This document shows positions 16,755-26,288 of a DNA stretch of 49,577 nucleotides, one piece after another. The DNA lies in contig MHBE01000063.1 in the NCBI GenBank assembly GCA_001803205.1, positions 1 through 49,577 on the forward strand. The letters run 5' to 3'. A program made the position numbers and the translations under genes. Position 1 is the first letter of the stretch. Every line of letters begins with the position of its first letter. The notes beneath the pieces were generated by a model. It did no database searches and was not told where the DNA came from. It saw nothing but the letters and a program-made list of their open reading frames with translations. This DNA comes from Lentisphaerae bacterium GWF2_38_69. GTDB lineage: Bacteria; Verrucomicrobiota; Lentisphaeria; Victivallales; GWF2-38-69.

Positions 16755-18407
16755 TTAAGTGATATTTATTATGCTTTTATCGTATTCTTGAGGAGGAATG
16801 AATCCTAGAAAGTCTATTGTAGTGGCGGTAACTGAGCTGATACCGAGTCCCTGATTGAGTTCAGTTTTGTAATCGCCCTTGTATTCAGGGTCATAGACTA
16901 TAAATGGAACCTGATTAAGCGAGTGACTTGTTTTTGCTTCAATATGCCCACTCTTGTCAGTTACTGCATTTCCTTTCTTGTCATGCTGGTACATGTCATC
17001 GCAATTCCCATGGTCGGCTGTTATAAGCAGGACTCCGCCGGCTTTAGTGACAGCCTCTGAAATTCGCTTAACGCATATATCAAGAGCCTCTACTGCTATA
17101 ATTGTTGATTCATACACTCCTGTGTGTCCTACCATGTCCCCATTAGGGAAGTTTAGCCTGATGCAGTCGTACTTTTCACTACATATTGCATCTACAACAT
17201 GATCGGTGATTTCCGCGCATTTCATCCAAGGACGCTGTTCGAATGGAATCACATCAGATCTGATCTCAACATAATCCTCTAATTTTTCATTGAATTTTCC
17301 TGTACGATTGCCATTGAAAAAATATGTCACATGCCCATATTTCTGTGTTTCGCTTATTGCCAGTATTCTGACTCCTGAAGCACATAGGTATTCTCCCATG
17401 GTTCTATCTATTGAAGGAGGATTAACCAGGTATTTTTTAGGGACTTTGAGGTCGCCGTCGTATTCCATCATTCCAGCATAGTAAACGTTTGGCCTGGGCG
17501 CACGGTCAAACTTGTCAAACTTGTCTTCTTCAAAGGCCGCAGTTATTTCTAAAGATCTGTCTCCTCTGAAATTGAAGAAAATCACAGAGTCTCCATCCGC
17601 CATTTTCCCTCCCGGATTTCCTGCTGCATCGGAAATGACAAAACCAGGCAAATCCTGATCTATTGCTTTTGTTTCTTTACGGAGAGTTTCGACAGCTTCT
17701 TTTGCTGATTTGAAACCTCTTCCCTTGCCATGAATATGAATATCCCACCCTTTGCGAACCATATCCCAGTTTGCTCCGTATCTATCCATGGTTATCTGCA
17801 TCCTGCCGCCGCCTGAAGCAATCTGGATATCGCAGCCTTTAGTTCTGAGTTCAGTCATGAAGTTTTCAAAAGGTTCAATATAAAGGAGCGCCGAAGTTTC
17901 TGGAACATCTCTTCCGTCCAGGAGAGTGTGAATCCTTATTTTTTTTACTCCTTCTGAAATAGCTTTTTCAATCATAGCTTTAAGATGATCTATATGGCTA
18001 TGAACATTCCCGTCTGAAAATAATCCCAGAAAATGCAGTGCTGAGTTGTTTTTCTTGCAGTTTGCAATAACTTCCTGCCAAACTTCTCCTTCAAACATTC
18101 TACCTGTAGCTATTGCTTCATTTACAAGTTTCGCGCCTTGAGCAAAGACTCTTCCGCATCCCATAGCGTTATGACCTACTTCGCTGTTTCCCATATCTTC
18201 ATCGCTTGGAAGACCTACCGCAATGCCATGAGCTTTAAGTCTGGTATTCGGAAGAGTTTCAAGCATATTGTTAATAAATGGTTTATAAGCGTTGAGGAAA
18301 GCATCTCCGTCTTTATATTTGCCGAAGCCTACTCCATCAAGGATACAAAGAACTACCGGGCCTCTTCTTTTTTTGAATTTCGGGTTTACTTTTAATGTGT
18401 TTAACAT
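16755..18407 (-). CDS. gpmI: 2,3-bisphosphoglycerate-independent phosphoglycerate mutase
   Basis: Alkaline-phosphatase-fold enzyme interconverting 3- and 2-phosphoglycerate with two manganese ions. The metal site CILDGVGFG is at the N-terminus, the phospho-serine lies in EDMGNSEVGHNAMG, the substrate loop contains LLDGRDVPETSA, and late motifs are TADHGNCDDM and TSHSLNQVPF. At 550 residues it is about 40 longer than E. coli GpmI, mainly from internal extensions. AAGGA precedes the ATG. It is transcribed alone between two intergenic stretches and is closed by a strong terminator. Confidence 0.96.
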   Translation of the reverse strand: MLNTLKVNPKFKKRRGPVVLCILDGVGFGKYKDGDAFLNAYKPFINNMLETLPNTRLKAHGIAVGLPSDEDMGNSEVGHNAMGCGRVFAQGAKLVNEAIATGRMFEGEVWQEVIANCKKNNSALHFLGLFSDGNVHSHIDHLKAMIEKAISEGVKKIRIHTLLDGRDVPETSALLYIEPFENFMTELRTKGCDIQIASGGGRMQITMDRYGANWDMVRKGWDIHIHGKGRGFKSAKEAVETLRKETKAIDQDLPGFVISDAAGNPGGKMADGDSVIFFNFRGDRSLEITAAFEEDKFDKFDRAPRPNVYYAGMMEYDGDLKVPKKYLVNPPSIDRTMGEYLCASGVRILAISETQKYGHVTYFFNGNRTGKFNEKLEDYVEIRSDVIPFEQRPWMKCAEITDHVVDAICSEKYDCIRLNFPNGDMVGHTGVYESTIIAVEALDICVKRISEAVTKAGGVLLITADHGNCDDMYQHDKKGNAVTDKSGHIEAKTSHSLNQVPFIVYDPEYKGDYKTELNQGLGISSVTATTIDFLGFIPPQEYDKSIINIT

Positions 18408-18444
18408 ATTTAGTTCCTTTTTATTGAATATTGTTTCTCGATTC

Positions 18445-18473
18445 TTTACATAAATATTTTAAATTGATATAAT
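18445..18473 (+). promoter_or_regulatory. Promoter of the 18572-19804 exported-protein operon
   Basis: TTTACA (18445-18450) and a consensus TATAAT (18468-18473) are spaced by exactly 17 bases, implying a start near 18480 and a leader of about 90 bases. Confidence 0.6.
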
Positions 18474-18483
18474 GTGTCAGAAC

Positions 18484-18510
18484 CTCTGAAGATAAACATA
18501 TTCTTCAGAG
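18484..18510 (+). promoter_or_regulatory. Leader hairpin just after the putative transcription start
   Basis: A perfect 9-bp stem (CTCTGAAGA / TCTTCAGAG) with a 9-base AT loop begins about 5 bases after the predicted start site. It has no T-tract directly after it. A 5'-terminal stem-loop like this often stabilises mRNA; attenuation is also possible. Confidence 0.5.
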
Positions 18511-18571
18511 TCAAGTATTATTTAAATTATAACTGTTTAATCAAAATTTGTTACTTTTTAACGGAGGAAAT

Positions 18572-19303
18572 ATGCCAAGGATTCAAAAATTTTCGCTTAT
18601 GCTTCTTTTCTCGCTCAGCACTACGGCGATTGTCGCTGACGATACAAATTCATATGATGCTAAACAAACAGAATATTCTTCAGCTTCATTACAGCAGAAC
18701 GACAAACTGCAAACTTCGCTTCAGGAAACAGATTTAGAAATAAAAATGAGGCAAAAAATAGAAAAAGAAATTCAGGAACAAAATGAAATAAAAGAACAAT
18801 CAGTACTTTCTGAAAACGAAGAACATTCTATTCTTCATGTGGCTCTAATGTATATCCCAAATAGATTTATTGATTTAAGTGAAATTATTTCAATGGGTGC
18901 AGGAGTGGGACCTGAAGCTAGTCTTGAACTTACTTTTACTAAGTGGGGACAGTTTGGAGCCAGCTACGGCGACAGATACTTTATTGAAAAGGGTTATACT
19001 CGACAATATGGAGGAGGCTATTCTACAGGTTACAATGCGGCATTTGCCTGCTGGTGCAATGAAGAAAAGGTCGTTGATTATTGTTTTGGCACTGTTAATC
19101 CTTATGTTAATCTGAATCTAAAGAATAGTTCAGTCCCGTGTCCGTGTTCAGAACCTTACAAAAGCGGAAATGTTGATTTTTGGAGAATAGGAGTAAAAGC
19201 CGGCTGGCTTTTTGATTTTGAGTTTGCTTTTCATCCTGTAGCAATGGCAAATTTCATAACAGGTTTCGCGTTTGTAAGATTAACCAATACCCAGGATCTG
19301 TAA
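18572..19303 (+). CDS. Hypothetical exported protein (PVC-type)
   Basis: A 243-residue protein of unknown function. The ATG at 18572 is chosen because GGAGG lies 5 bases upstream; an earlier TTG has no such site. The signal peptide ends near STTAIVA-DD. Residues 40-85 are Gln/Glu/Lys-rich and probably helical. The C-terminal domain (about 90-243) begins RFIDLSEIISMGAGVGPE, contains repeated Gly/aromatic strands, a CWC motif and a CPC motif, and ends in a hydrophobic HPVAMANFITGFAFVRL strand, suggesting an envelope-associated beta domain. The overall appearance is like proteins annotated in Lentisphaerae/Verrucomicrobia genomes, from memory only. The next gene starts 15 bp on. Confidence 0.7.
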   Translation: MPRIQKFSLMLLFSLSTTAIVADDTNSYDAKQTEYSSASLQQNDKLQTSLQETDLEIKMRQKIEKEIQEQNEIKEQSVLSENEEHSILHVALMYIPNRFIDLSEIISMGAGVGPEASLELTFTKWGQFGASYGDRYFIEKGYTRQYGGGYSTGYNAAFACWCNEEKVVDYCFGTVNPYVNLNLKNSSVPCPCSEPYKSGNVDFWRIGVKAGWLFDFEFAFHPVAMANFITGFAFVRLTNTQDL

Positions 19304-19318
19304 TATTTGGAGCAAATT

Positions 19319-19804
19319 ATGAAGAAAGAAGAAATAAAAAAATTAGTGGCGTCACTCTTGAATAATGGTATATCTCTGTCAGACATTCAAAAACAGCTTT
19401 ACTCCGAATATCAGGTAAAGATGACATTTCTTGAGCTCAGAATGCTGGCTTCAGAAATAGAATCAGTTGACTGGTCAAAACAAAAGGCTGATGTCGCTGC
19501 AAAAAAAGCTGAGGAAAAAGCTCAGGAAGAGGCCAAAAAGAAAGAAGAAGCAAAAGCAGAAGGTTTGGAAGAAGATACAGATGGAAACGGCAAAACTGTT
19601 GTTGAACTAAGCAAACTCACCCGCCCTGGTGCTATTGCAAGCGGCTCAGTGAATTTTGCATCAGGAGCAAAGGCAGACTGGGTAATAGATCAGTTCGGCA
19701 GATTAGGTCTTGAAAAGCCACAGGGAGAACCTACCAAAGAAGACATAAAAGAATTTCAGGCAGGACTCCAGAAAATTATTTCAAACATGCATGGCTCCCT
19801 ATAA
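19319..19804 (+). CDS. Hypothetical charged protein with HTH-like N-terminus
   Basis: Unknown function, 161 residues, starting at ATG 19319 with GGAG 6 bases upstream. Residues 1-50 (GISLSDIQKQLYSEY then MTFLELRML) look like a small helical, helix-turn-helix-like unit. Residues 55-85 are a highly charged Lys/Ala/Glu coiled coil. The C-terminal part contains a short SGSVNFASGAKADWVIDQFG module and a helical end. There is no signal peptide, so it should be cytoplasmic. It is in an operon with the exported protein before it. I associate this domain order with PVC bacteria, by recollection rather than a search. Confidence 0.7.
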   Translation: MKKEEIKKLVASLLNNGISLSDIQKQLYSEYQVKMTFLELRMLASEIESVDWSKQKADVAAKKAEEKAQEEAKKKEEAKAEGLEEDTDGNGKTVVELSKLTRPGAIASGSVNFASGAKADWVIDQFGRLGLEKPQGEPTKEDIKEFQAGLQKIISNMHGSL

Positions 19805-19926
19805 AGGGTAAAAAGAATCGCAAGTTGAAAGGACTCTTTGAACTAATTATTCATGGGTTTGATGTTCAATAGTTCAATATTAATCAGATGAACATAGAAG
19901 AGAGGCCTGTTCGTCAATGGCTTGTA

Positions 19927-20433
19927 TCAGTGCTTTTCAGAAGAATCGTCAATTTCTTTTTTGACCATCTCAATAACTTTACCGAATTTTTCAGCATTGG
20001 AATTATCTATTTCAACAAGAGTTTCATGAGCTTTAAGTACGGTTTCAGCCGTATTTTGCTGATCAGGTTTTGAAGTACAGAGATTTTGACTGTTATCAGG
20101 ATCAATAATCGTATCTGAACAGCTGTCAAATTTAAAAAGCCCTTCAATCCCAAGATCCCGGATAAGGCTTCGGTTCTTTTCATCCATGTTCAGCATTTCA
20201 ATAATAATTCCAGCTTTTCTTGCTTTGAGGCCTAACATAGCCAGAGTTCCCATAAAAGTACTATCCATCCATTGGCAATCTTTCATTTCAAAAATTATTT
20301 TTGAAAATGCCCCCTGGATAATATTTTCTCCGAAGTTTCTAAGTGAGGGGCTGCATTCCATGCTGGCTCTGCCTTCTACTTTTATGGCAAACCCGTAGTC
20401 AGTCTTGCTTATTAAAACATTTGCTTTATTCAA
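19927..20433 (-). CDS. STAS-domain protein (anti-anti-sigma-like)
   Basis: Residues 5-105 form a STAS domain of the kind that is phosphorylated by an anti-sigma/serine kinase. The key loop is MDSTFMG with S58 as the expected phospho-site. The C-terminal 60 residues are Asn/Glu/Lys-rich with a helical end and no known domain. The start is TTG at 20433, supported by AAGGTG 6 bases upstream and by the absence of an ATG before the conserved domain. No partner kinase is adjacent. The MDSTFMG core resembles STAS proteins I know from PVC bacteria. Confidence 0.82.
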   Translation of the reverse strand: MNKANVLISKTDYGFAIKVEGRASMECSPSLRNFGENIIQGAFSKIIFEMKDCQWMDSTFMGTLAMLGLKARKAGIIIEMLNMDEKNRSLIRDLGIEGLFKFDSCSDTIIDPDNSQNLCTSKPDQQNTAETVLKAHETLVEIDNSNAEKFGKVIEMVKKEIDDSSEKH

Positions 20434-20546
20434 TGGAACACCTTAATCCAATATTTTTTTTGAAACATTTATGTTCCGAATAACGCATTAAAACCTCATA
20501 TTATTTTTTTCAATAGCTGCAATGAGTCAAATAAAACTATATAAAT

Positions 20547-22328
20547 CTATTTTTCGAGCACAGCTTTTATTCTTCTGATTCCGCGGCTTGAACTTTCTTC
20601 TTTCTGTATCTTAAATCTTCCCATTGAAGATGTATTTGCCACATGAGGGCCGCCGCATATTTCCTTGCTGAAATTGCCAATTGAATAAACCTTAACTTTT
20701 TCAGCATATCTGTCTTCAAAAAGACCAATCGCGCCCATCTTTTTTGCTTCGTCAACACTTGTTTCAACAATAGAAACTTCCAGATTACTTAAAATAGCAT
20801 CATTCACAAGCTTCTCAACTTCTGCTATCTGTTCAGGAGTCATTTTGTCGTTATGGCAAAAATCAAAACGGAGCCTCTCAACTGTTATATTGGAACCTTT
20901 CTGCTCTACATGTTCGCCTAGAACTTTTCTCAGCGCAGCGTGCATTAAATGTGTGGCTGTGTGGAGAGCAGTAGTCATTTCTGAGTTATCAGCCAGACCG
21001 CCTTTGAATTTGTTTTCAGCTCCTTGCCTTGAGAGTTCCTGGTGCTTTTGATAAGCTTTTTGAAAACCATCTTTGTCTACTTCAAAGCCCCTTTCTTTGG
21101 CCATCTCTTCTGTAAGTTCAATAGGAAAGCCATATGTCTCATATAGAAAGAATGCGGTCTTTCCACTAAGTATTTTCTTCTGAATGTGAGCTGGAATTTT
21201 ATCTATTGTTTTTTCAAATTCCTTCGTGCCTTTTTCCAGAGTATGAGCAAATTGTGTTTCTTCATCACTGAAAGCTTTTTTGATTTTGTCAGCATTCTTT
21301 GAAAGTTCTACATAAAAATATGAATAGTTATCAATAACAATCTCTGCTATCTGAGATGTAAAATGTTCAGTGAGCCCAAGTTTTCTGGCTTCACGAATAG
21401 CTCTTCTTATAAGCCTTCTAAGGATGTAACCGTGGTCAACATTTCCGGGAACAACTCCATCTGCCATTATAAAAGTCGCAGCTCTCATGTGTTCAACTAT
21501 AATTCTCTCTCCTGTTGTTCTTTCTCTGTTAGTTTCTCCGTCAGCTTTTCTGATTTCATCAAGTTTAGCAAAGAGCGGCATGAAAAGTTCTGTTTCATAA
21601 ATACTCTTTTTCCCTTGCAGAACAAGTGTAACTCTTTCCAATCCCATTCCTGTATCAACATTAGTCTGTTGAAGTGGTTCAAATTTGCCTTCTGCGGTTT
21701 TATTGTACTGCATAAATACATCGTTCCATATTTCAACCCAGTTTTTGTCCTCGGGATCAAAAACATCAGGAGCAGGCATTAATCCTACCCAGTAGAACAT
21801 TTCAGTATCAGGCCCGCAAGGACCTGTCTGTCCCGCAGGGCCCCACCAATTATGTTTCTTACCAAGCCTTGCAATTCGTGACTCTTTTACGCCAAGGCCT
21901 CTCCATATTGCAAAAGCTTCTGAATCAAATGGAGCATCAGCATCACCTGCAAAAACACTGAACGCCAGGTTTTCTAAAGGAATATTCAGATTCTCAGGAC
22001 CTGTTAAAAACTCAAAACTATACTCAATTGCATCGCGTTTAAAATAGTCTCCAAGAGACCAGTTCCCCAGCATTTCAAAGAAGGTCAGATGGCAAATATC
22101 TCCTACTTCATCAATATCTCCTGTGCGTATGCATTTCTGAACATTGGTTAATCTTTTTCCCTGTGGATGATGTTCGCCGAGAAGATAAGGAACAAGAGGA
22201 TGCATCCCTGCTGTAGTAAAGAGGACTGTAGGATCATTTTCAGGAATAAGTGAAGCGCTTTTTATCCTTTTATGACCTTTTGATTCAAAAAATTTCAAAT
22301 ACTTTTCTCTTAGGTCGCTAGCCTTCAT
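20547..22328 (-). CDS. alaS: Alanyl-tRNA synthetase, short form lacking C-Ala
   Basis: Charges tRNA-Ala. The class II aminoacylation domain begins MKASDLREKYLKFFESKGH and includes FTTAGMHPLVPYLLG and KCIRTGDIDEVGD. The editing domain is intact, with HTATHLMHAAL near 453-463 and the zinc-binding CGGPH near residue 559. The protein stops at 593 residues, whereas typical bacterial AlaRS has about 875, so the C-terminal C-Ala/DHHA1 domain is absent. The end is clean with no frameshift and matches the short AlaRS known from spirochaetes and candidate phyla. GGAG precedes the ATG. Confidence 0.95.
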   Translation of the reverse strand: MKASDLREKYLKFFESKGHKRIKSASLIPENDPTVLFTTAGMHPLVPYLLGEHHPQGKRLTNVQKCIRTGDIDEVGDICHLTFFEMLGNWSLGDYFKRDAIEYSFEFLTGPENLNIPLENLAFSVFAGDADAPFDSEAFAIWRGLGVKESRIARLGKKHNWWGPAGQTGPCGPDTEMFYWVGLMPAPDVFDPEDKNWVEIWNDVFMQYNKTAEGKFEPLQQTNVDTGMGLERVTLVLQGKKSIYETELFMPLFAKLDEIRKADGETNRERTTGERIIVEHMRAATFIMADGVVPGNVDHGYILRRLIRRAIREARKLGLTEHFTSQIAEIVIDNYSYFYVELSKNADKIKKAFSDEETQFAHTLEKGTKEFEKTIDKIPAHIQKKILSGKTAFFLYETYGFPIELTEEMAKERGFEVDKDGFQKAYQKHQELSRQGAENKFKGGLADNSEMTTALHTATHLMHAALRKVLGEHVEQKGSNITVERLRFDFCHNDKMTPEQIAEVEKLVNDAILSNLEVSIVETSVDEAKKMGAIGLFEDRYAEKVKVYSIGNFSKEICGGPHVANTSSMGRFKIQKEESSSRGIRRIKAVLEK

Positions 22329-22452
22329 ATTTACTCCATTTTAAAGGCGGTTTGGATCAAGAGCTTTAAATTTCCGCCTGTTTGTATTTTCTGAGAAATT
22401 GAATATTTTAATCGACTTTTTTAATTTAAAAAACAATATCAAAACAAAAAAC

Positions 22453-23730
22453 ATGAATACATTCACTGTAAGAGGAAAAGAAATTTACATTGGCGATCAC
22501 AAAGTTCAAGATTTAGCTGAAAAATATGGCACACCTACATATGTTTACAACGAAGATCGTATAAGAGAAAACTTCAGAAGAGCCTATAAGGCTTTTTCAT
22601 CGCACTATCCGGACTTCAAATTTTTCTACGCAGTTAAAGCATGTAACAATCCTGCTATTGTTTCTATCCTTAAACAGGAAGGAGCTGGAATAGATGCTGC
22701 AAGTGTTAATGAAATCAAGCTTGCCAAGCAAGTAGGACTTGGAGGAGAAAATGTCATGTTCAGCGGGAATTTTCTTTCAGACGATGACATAAGGCAAGGC
22801 CTGGAAAGCGGAGTTATATTCAATCTTGATGATATATCAATTCTTCCAAGGGTTTTAAAATACAGCAAGCCCGACATTCTCTCATTCAGGGTAAATCCTG
22901 GTTATGGAAAAAGTAATGTTGGTGAATTTGTGACAAACGCAGGACCAAAAGCCAAATTCGGCATTCATCCTGATAAAGTTACCGAAGCTTACAGGCTGGC
23001 TAAAGAAGCAGGAATCAGGCGATTTGGTGTGCATATGATGCCTGGCTCATGTCTGCTGGAACCAGAATATTTCGCATTTGTCACAAATCTTCTCATGGAA
23101 ATTATAGGAAAAACAGCTAGAGAGCTCAAAATTGAATTCGAATTTATCGACATCGGCGGTGGCCTTGGAATACCTTATAGATCAAGCGAACAGCCTCTTG
23201 ACCTGGATAAAACAGCAGAGCTAGTTGCAAAGACATTTAAAGATGCCGTAATAAAATATGGAATGACGCCTCCAAGACTAATGATGGAACCTGCCAGATA
23301 TTTCGTAGGCGATGCGGCTGTAGTAATAGGAAAGGTTCATTCCATAAAGCACAGCTATTCAAAAATTATAGGAACAGATATAGGGATGAATATTCTAGTC
23401 AGACCTGCAATGTACGGTTCGTATCATAATATTTTATTCGATAAGAGAATTGATGACGAAACTGAAGTTTGCGGACTCTGCGGTCAGCTTTGCGAAAATA
23501 CCGACTTCTGGGCAAAGGAAAGAGAATTTCCTAAAACTATTCAGGAAGGCGACTTAATGATTGCAACTGAAGCAGGAGCCTATGGCTTTGGTATGAGCTA
23601 CCAATACAATGGCAGGCTAAGAGCAGCTGAAGTCCTCGTCAATGGAAAAGAAAGCTATCTCATCAGATCCAGAGAGACCTTTGATGACATGATTAGAAAT
23701 ACTTCAGTTCCGGAATACCTTAGAAACTAA
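22453..23730 (+). CDS. lysA: Diaminopimelate decarboxylase
   Basis: PLP-dependent last step of lysine synthesis from meso-DAP. FYAVKACNNPAIV holds the PLP lysine (about residue 60); FEFIDIGGGLGIPYR, MEPARYFVGDA, CGQLCENTDF and EAGAYGFGMSYQYNGR are the phosphate and substrate motifs. I start at ATG 22453 (425 residues); an upstream TTG-initiated extension (MNILIDFFNLKNN) is not conserved-looking. The ribosome site is weak. It is divergent from alaS. DAP use is consistent with murD and Pal in this window. Confidence 0.94.
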   Translation: MNTFTVRGKEIYIGDHKVQDLAEKYGTPTYVYNEDRIRENFRRAYKAFSSHYPDFKFFYAVKACNNPAIVSILKQEGAGIDAASVNEIKLAKQVGLGGENVMFSGNFLSDDDIRQGLESGVIFNLDDISILPRVLKYSKPDILSFRVNPGYGKSNVGEFVTNAGPKAKFGIHPDKVTEAYRLAKEAGIRRFGVHMMPGSCLLEPEYFAFVTNLLMEIIGKTARELKIEFEFIDIGGGLGIPYRSSEQPLDLDKTAELVAKTFKDAVIKYGMTPPRLMMEPARYFVGDAAVVIGKVHSIKHSYSKIIGTDIGMNILVRPAMYGSYHNILFDKRIDDETEVCGLCGQLCENTDFWAKEREFPKTIQEGDLMIATEAGAYGFGMSYQYNGRLRAAEVLVNGKESYLIRSRETFDDMIRNTSVPEYLRN

Positions 23731-23738
23731 AAATTAAA

Positions 23739-23904
23739 GGGTCGATTGACCCAGTGAAAAATGAATAGTAATTGATGAGAGAATCAGTTCTACATGAGAA
23801 AAGCTATCTTTTCGCTATTAAGGGTTGTTAGGTTGTCGATCTATCTTAGGAAAGAAAACAAAACTCCTTAAACTATTAGTTATTCATTTTTAACTTTTCA
23901 CTTA
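23739..23904. repeat. Imperfect inverted repeats in the lysA to 23910 gap
   Basis: The gap holds a GGGTC/GACCC hairpin (23739-23752), a GAAAAG/CTTTTC hairpin near 23797-23812, and outer arms GTGAAAA...ATGAATAGT near 23754-23769 that reappear reverse-complemented near 23873-23900 with a short interruption. None is followed by a T-tract. It may be a decayed small repeat element; no coding potential is seen. Confidence 0.35.
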
Positions 23905-23909
23905 AATTT

Positions 23910-24158
23910 ATGGTAAACTACAATAAACAAAATTTGCCTGATGCAACTCTGGTGGGATTGGGACTGGATGCCAATGATGGGCATAAGAGAGTAACTAAAG
24001 GCGATAAGTTCGTCGTATGCGGAGGGTCTGAAGAAACTCATGACAAGCTCGTCGAGACATCCATTAAAGTACATGAAAAACTAGATGCCAAAGGTAAAAG
24101 GCTTTCCGAACTTTCCAAAAATGAGTTTATTGACATTGTTTCGGAAGCCTCCCAATAA
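23910..24158 (+). CDS. Small conserved-looking hypothetical protein upstream of prmC
   Basis: An 82-residue soluble protein with no recognised function. Sequence features are an N-terminal NLPDATLVGLGLDANDGHKRVTKGDKF stretch, a VCGGSEETHDKLVETSIKV helix and a charged C-terminal helix ending NEFIDIVSEASQ. No signal peptide, membrane segment or metal motif. No Shine-Dalgarno is seen before the ATG. The stop is 2 bp before prmC, so the pair is translationally linked, which hints at a role near translation termination, but that is context only. Confidence 0.65.
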   Translation: MVNYNKQNLPDATLVGLGLDANDGHKRVTKGDKFVVCGGSEETHDKLVETSIKVHEKLDAKGKRLSELSKNEFIDIVSEASQ

Positions 24159-24160
24159 AG

Positions 24161-24994
24161 ATGGCTGCATCAGCTAAAGATTTTCTAAGAAATATCACTG
24201 ATCCAACAATAAAGTTTGAGATCGAAACTCTTATTTCAAACTTTCTTTTTATTGACAGGATAGATATCTACCTCAATCCAAACTTACTCCTAACGACAAC
24301 TCAGGAAGAAAGTCTTAGAAATTTAATTTCGCGTAGGCTGAATGGTGAACCTCTTCAATATATCCTCGGTTACGCGCATTTCAGAGAACTCAAGCTCGAA
24401 GTCGGCTCAGGAGTTTTGATCCCAAGACCTGAAACCGAAAAAATAGTTGACATGGCAGCAGAGTTTATTTTTCCTAACACAAAAATCCTTGACATAGGAA
24501 CAGGCTCAGGGGCAATTGCACTGTCGGTTGGAAAAGAATTTCAGCATAGCCGTGTTCTCGGCGTAGATATCAGTGAAAAAGCATTGACATATGCCGAAAG
24601 AAATAAAAAATTAAATGGAATACCAAATGTCGAATTCCGAATAAATGATTTATGCGCCGGACTTGGCGAGAATTCCTTTGATATCATACTTGCTAACCTC
24701 CCCTACATCCCTTATTCCAACTATCAGAATCTTGAACGCGATGTCAAGGACTTTGAACCAGAACTGGCTTTGACTCCTGGGAAAAGCGGGCTTGAACTGA
24801 TAGAAAAACTAATATTACAATCTATATCTGTTCTGAAGCCGAATGGCGTTATAACTCTTGAGATTGATAAAAATCAGTCAGGCACAGTCTGCGAACTCTT
24901 CGCTAATACAAATGCATTTCACAAAGCAAAAACCTTTAAAGATTATAACGCTCTTGACAGATTTGTATTGGCACAGAAACTTGAAACTAAGTAG
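24161..24994 (+). CDS. prmC: Peptide chain release factor N5-glutamine methyltransferase
   Basis: Uses S-adenosylmethionine to methylate the GGQ glutamine of release factors. The N-terminal helical domain (1-75) is followed by LIPRPETE, the SAM motif ILDIGTGSGAIALS (about 106-119) and the catalytic NLPYIPY signature that binds the glutamine side chain. The 277-residue length is normal. It follows the 82-residue gene by 2 bp; prfA, its common neighbour, is not in the window. Confidence 0.95.
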   Translation: MAASAKDFLRNITDPTIKFEIETLISNFLFIDRIDIYLNPNLLLTTTQEESLRNLISRRLNGEPLQYILGYAHFRELKLEVGSGVLIPRPETEKIVDMAAEFIFPNTKILDIGTGSGAIALSVGKEFQHSRVLGVDISEKALTYAERNKKLNGIPNVEFRINDLCAGLGENSFDIILANLPYIPYSNYQNLERDVKDFEPELALTPGKSGLELIEKLILQSISVLKPNGVITLEIDKNQSGTVCELFANTNAFHKAKTFKDYNALDRFVLAQKLETK

Positions 24995-25029
24995 ATTAAA
25001 AACCTTATTCACTCAAAACAAAGGAAATT

Positions 25030-26232
25030 ATGAAAAAAATAGTTGTAGCATATTCAGGCGGACTCGATACATCTGTTATCGTAAAGTGGCTCAAGGAGAA
25101 ATACGACTGTGAAATTATAGGTTTCTGCGCTGATGTAGGGCAGGCTGAAGAACTAAGCGGAGTTGAAGCAAAGGCTATAAATACAGGAGCCAGCAAATGT
25201 TATGTGGAAGACCTCAATGAGGAGTTTGCCAGAGATTTCATATTCCCGATGATGAAGGCTAATGCTATATATGAAAATACCTATCTTCTCGGCACTTCCA
25301 TAGCGAGACCTCTTATAGCCAAAAGATTAGTAGAAATAGCCAGGAGTGAAGGAGCAGAGGCCATCTGTCACGGAGCAACAGGCAAAGGCAATGATCAGGT
25401 TCGTTTTGAACTGACAGCTTATGCTCTGCAGCCTGATATAAAAGTCGTTGCTCCCTGGAGAGTTTGGGAGTTTAAAGGGCGTTCAGACTTAATCGAATAT
25501 GCAAAGAAACACAATATTCCTATTACTTCGACTCATGCTAAGCCATACAGTATGGACAGAAATTTGCTTCATATAAGTTTCGAAGGAGGAATTCTTGAAG
25601 ATCCCTGGAAAGAAGCCCCTGAGGAAGTAAGCGTAATGACAAAACCTCTCAGCCAGACACCCGATAAACCTGAATATGTTGAAATATCATTTGAGAAGGG
25701 AATTCCATCAGCTGTGAATGGAAAAAAACTTTCACCTGCCAATATAATGAGAAAACTGAATGCTTTGGCAGGAAATCACGGGGTGGGCAGAATTGATATT
25801 GTTGAAAACCGTTATGTAGGCATCAAGTGCCGCGGCGTATATGAAACCCCGGGCGGTACAGTCATTCATATCGCTCACAGAGCAATGGAAAGCATCACCC
25901 TCGACAGAGAAGTTATGCATCTCAAAGACAGCTGGATTCCTTATTATTCAAAACTCGTTTATAATGGTTTTTGGTTTTCTCCTGAGAGAGAAATGCTTCA
26001 GGCAGCAATAGATAAGAGCCAGGATTTTGTAACAGGCGATGTCAGAGTAAAACTTTTCAAAGGATCATGTACGGTCTCAGGAAGAAGATCCGACTTTTCG
26101 CTTTATGATGCCGATATTGCAACTTTTGATGCTGACACAAAATATAATCATGCTGATGCTGAAGGCTTTATAAAGTTAAATGCGCTAAGGCTAAGAGTCC
26201 TGGCCAGAAGCAAACAGAAACTGGGTTTATAA
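25030..26232 (+). CDS. argG: Argininosuccinate synthase
   Basis: Joins citrulline and aspartate with ATP hydrolysis to AMP, in arginine synthesis. [15 protein letters not shown] (8-22) is the ATP pyrophosphatase loop. [13 protein letters not shown] and [19 protein letters not shown] are signature motifs. The 400-residue length is normal. AAAGGAAATT precedes the ATG. The next enzyme, argH, is about 21.5 kb away at the right end, so the two are not in one operon; carbamoyltransferase genes are absent. Confidence 0.97.
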   Translation: MKKIVVAYSGGLDTSVIVKWLKEKYDCEIIGFCADVGQAEELSGVEAKAINTGASKCYVEDLNEEFARDFIFPMMKANAIYENTYLLGTSIARPLIAKRLVEIARSEGAEAICHGATGKGNDQVRFELTAYALQPDIKVVAPWRVWEFKGRSDLIEYAKKHNIPITSTHAKPYSMDRNLLHISFEGGILEDPWKEAPEEVSVMTKPLSQTPDKPEYVEISFEKGIPSAVNGKKLSPANIMRKLNALAGNHGVGRIDIVENRYVGIKCRGVYETPGGTVIHIAHRAMESITLDREVMHLKDSWIPYYSKLVYNGFWFSPEREMLQAAIDKSQDFVTGDVRVKLFKGSCTVSGRRSDFSLYDADIATFDADTKYNHADAEGFIKLNALRLRVLARSKQKLGL

Positions 26233-26288
26233 AAAAAGGTAAAACTAATTTTCAATTAAGTAAAAAGCATAGCCGGAGGCTTGGAAAA

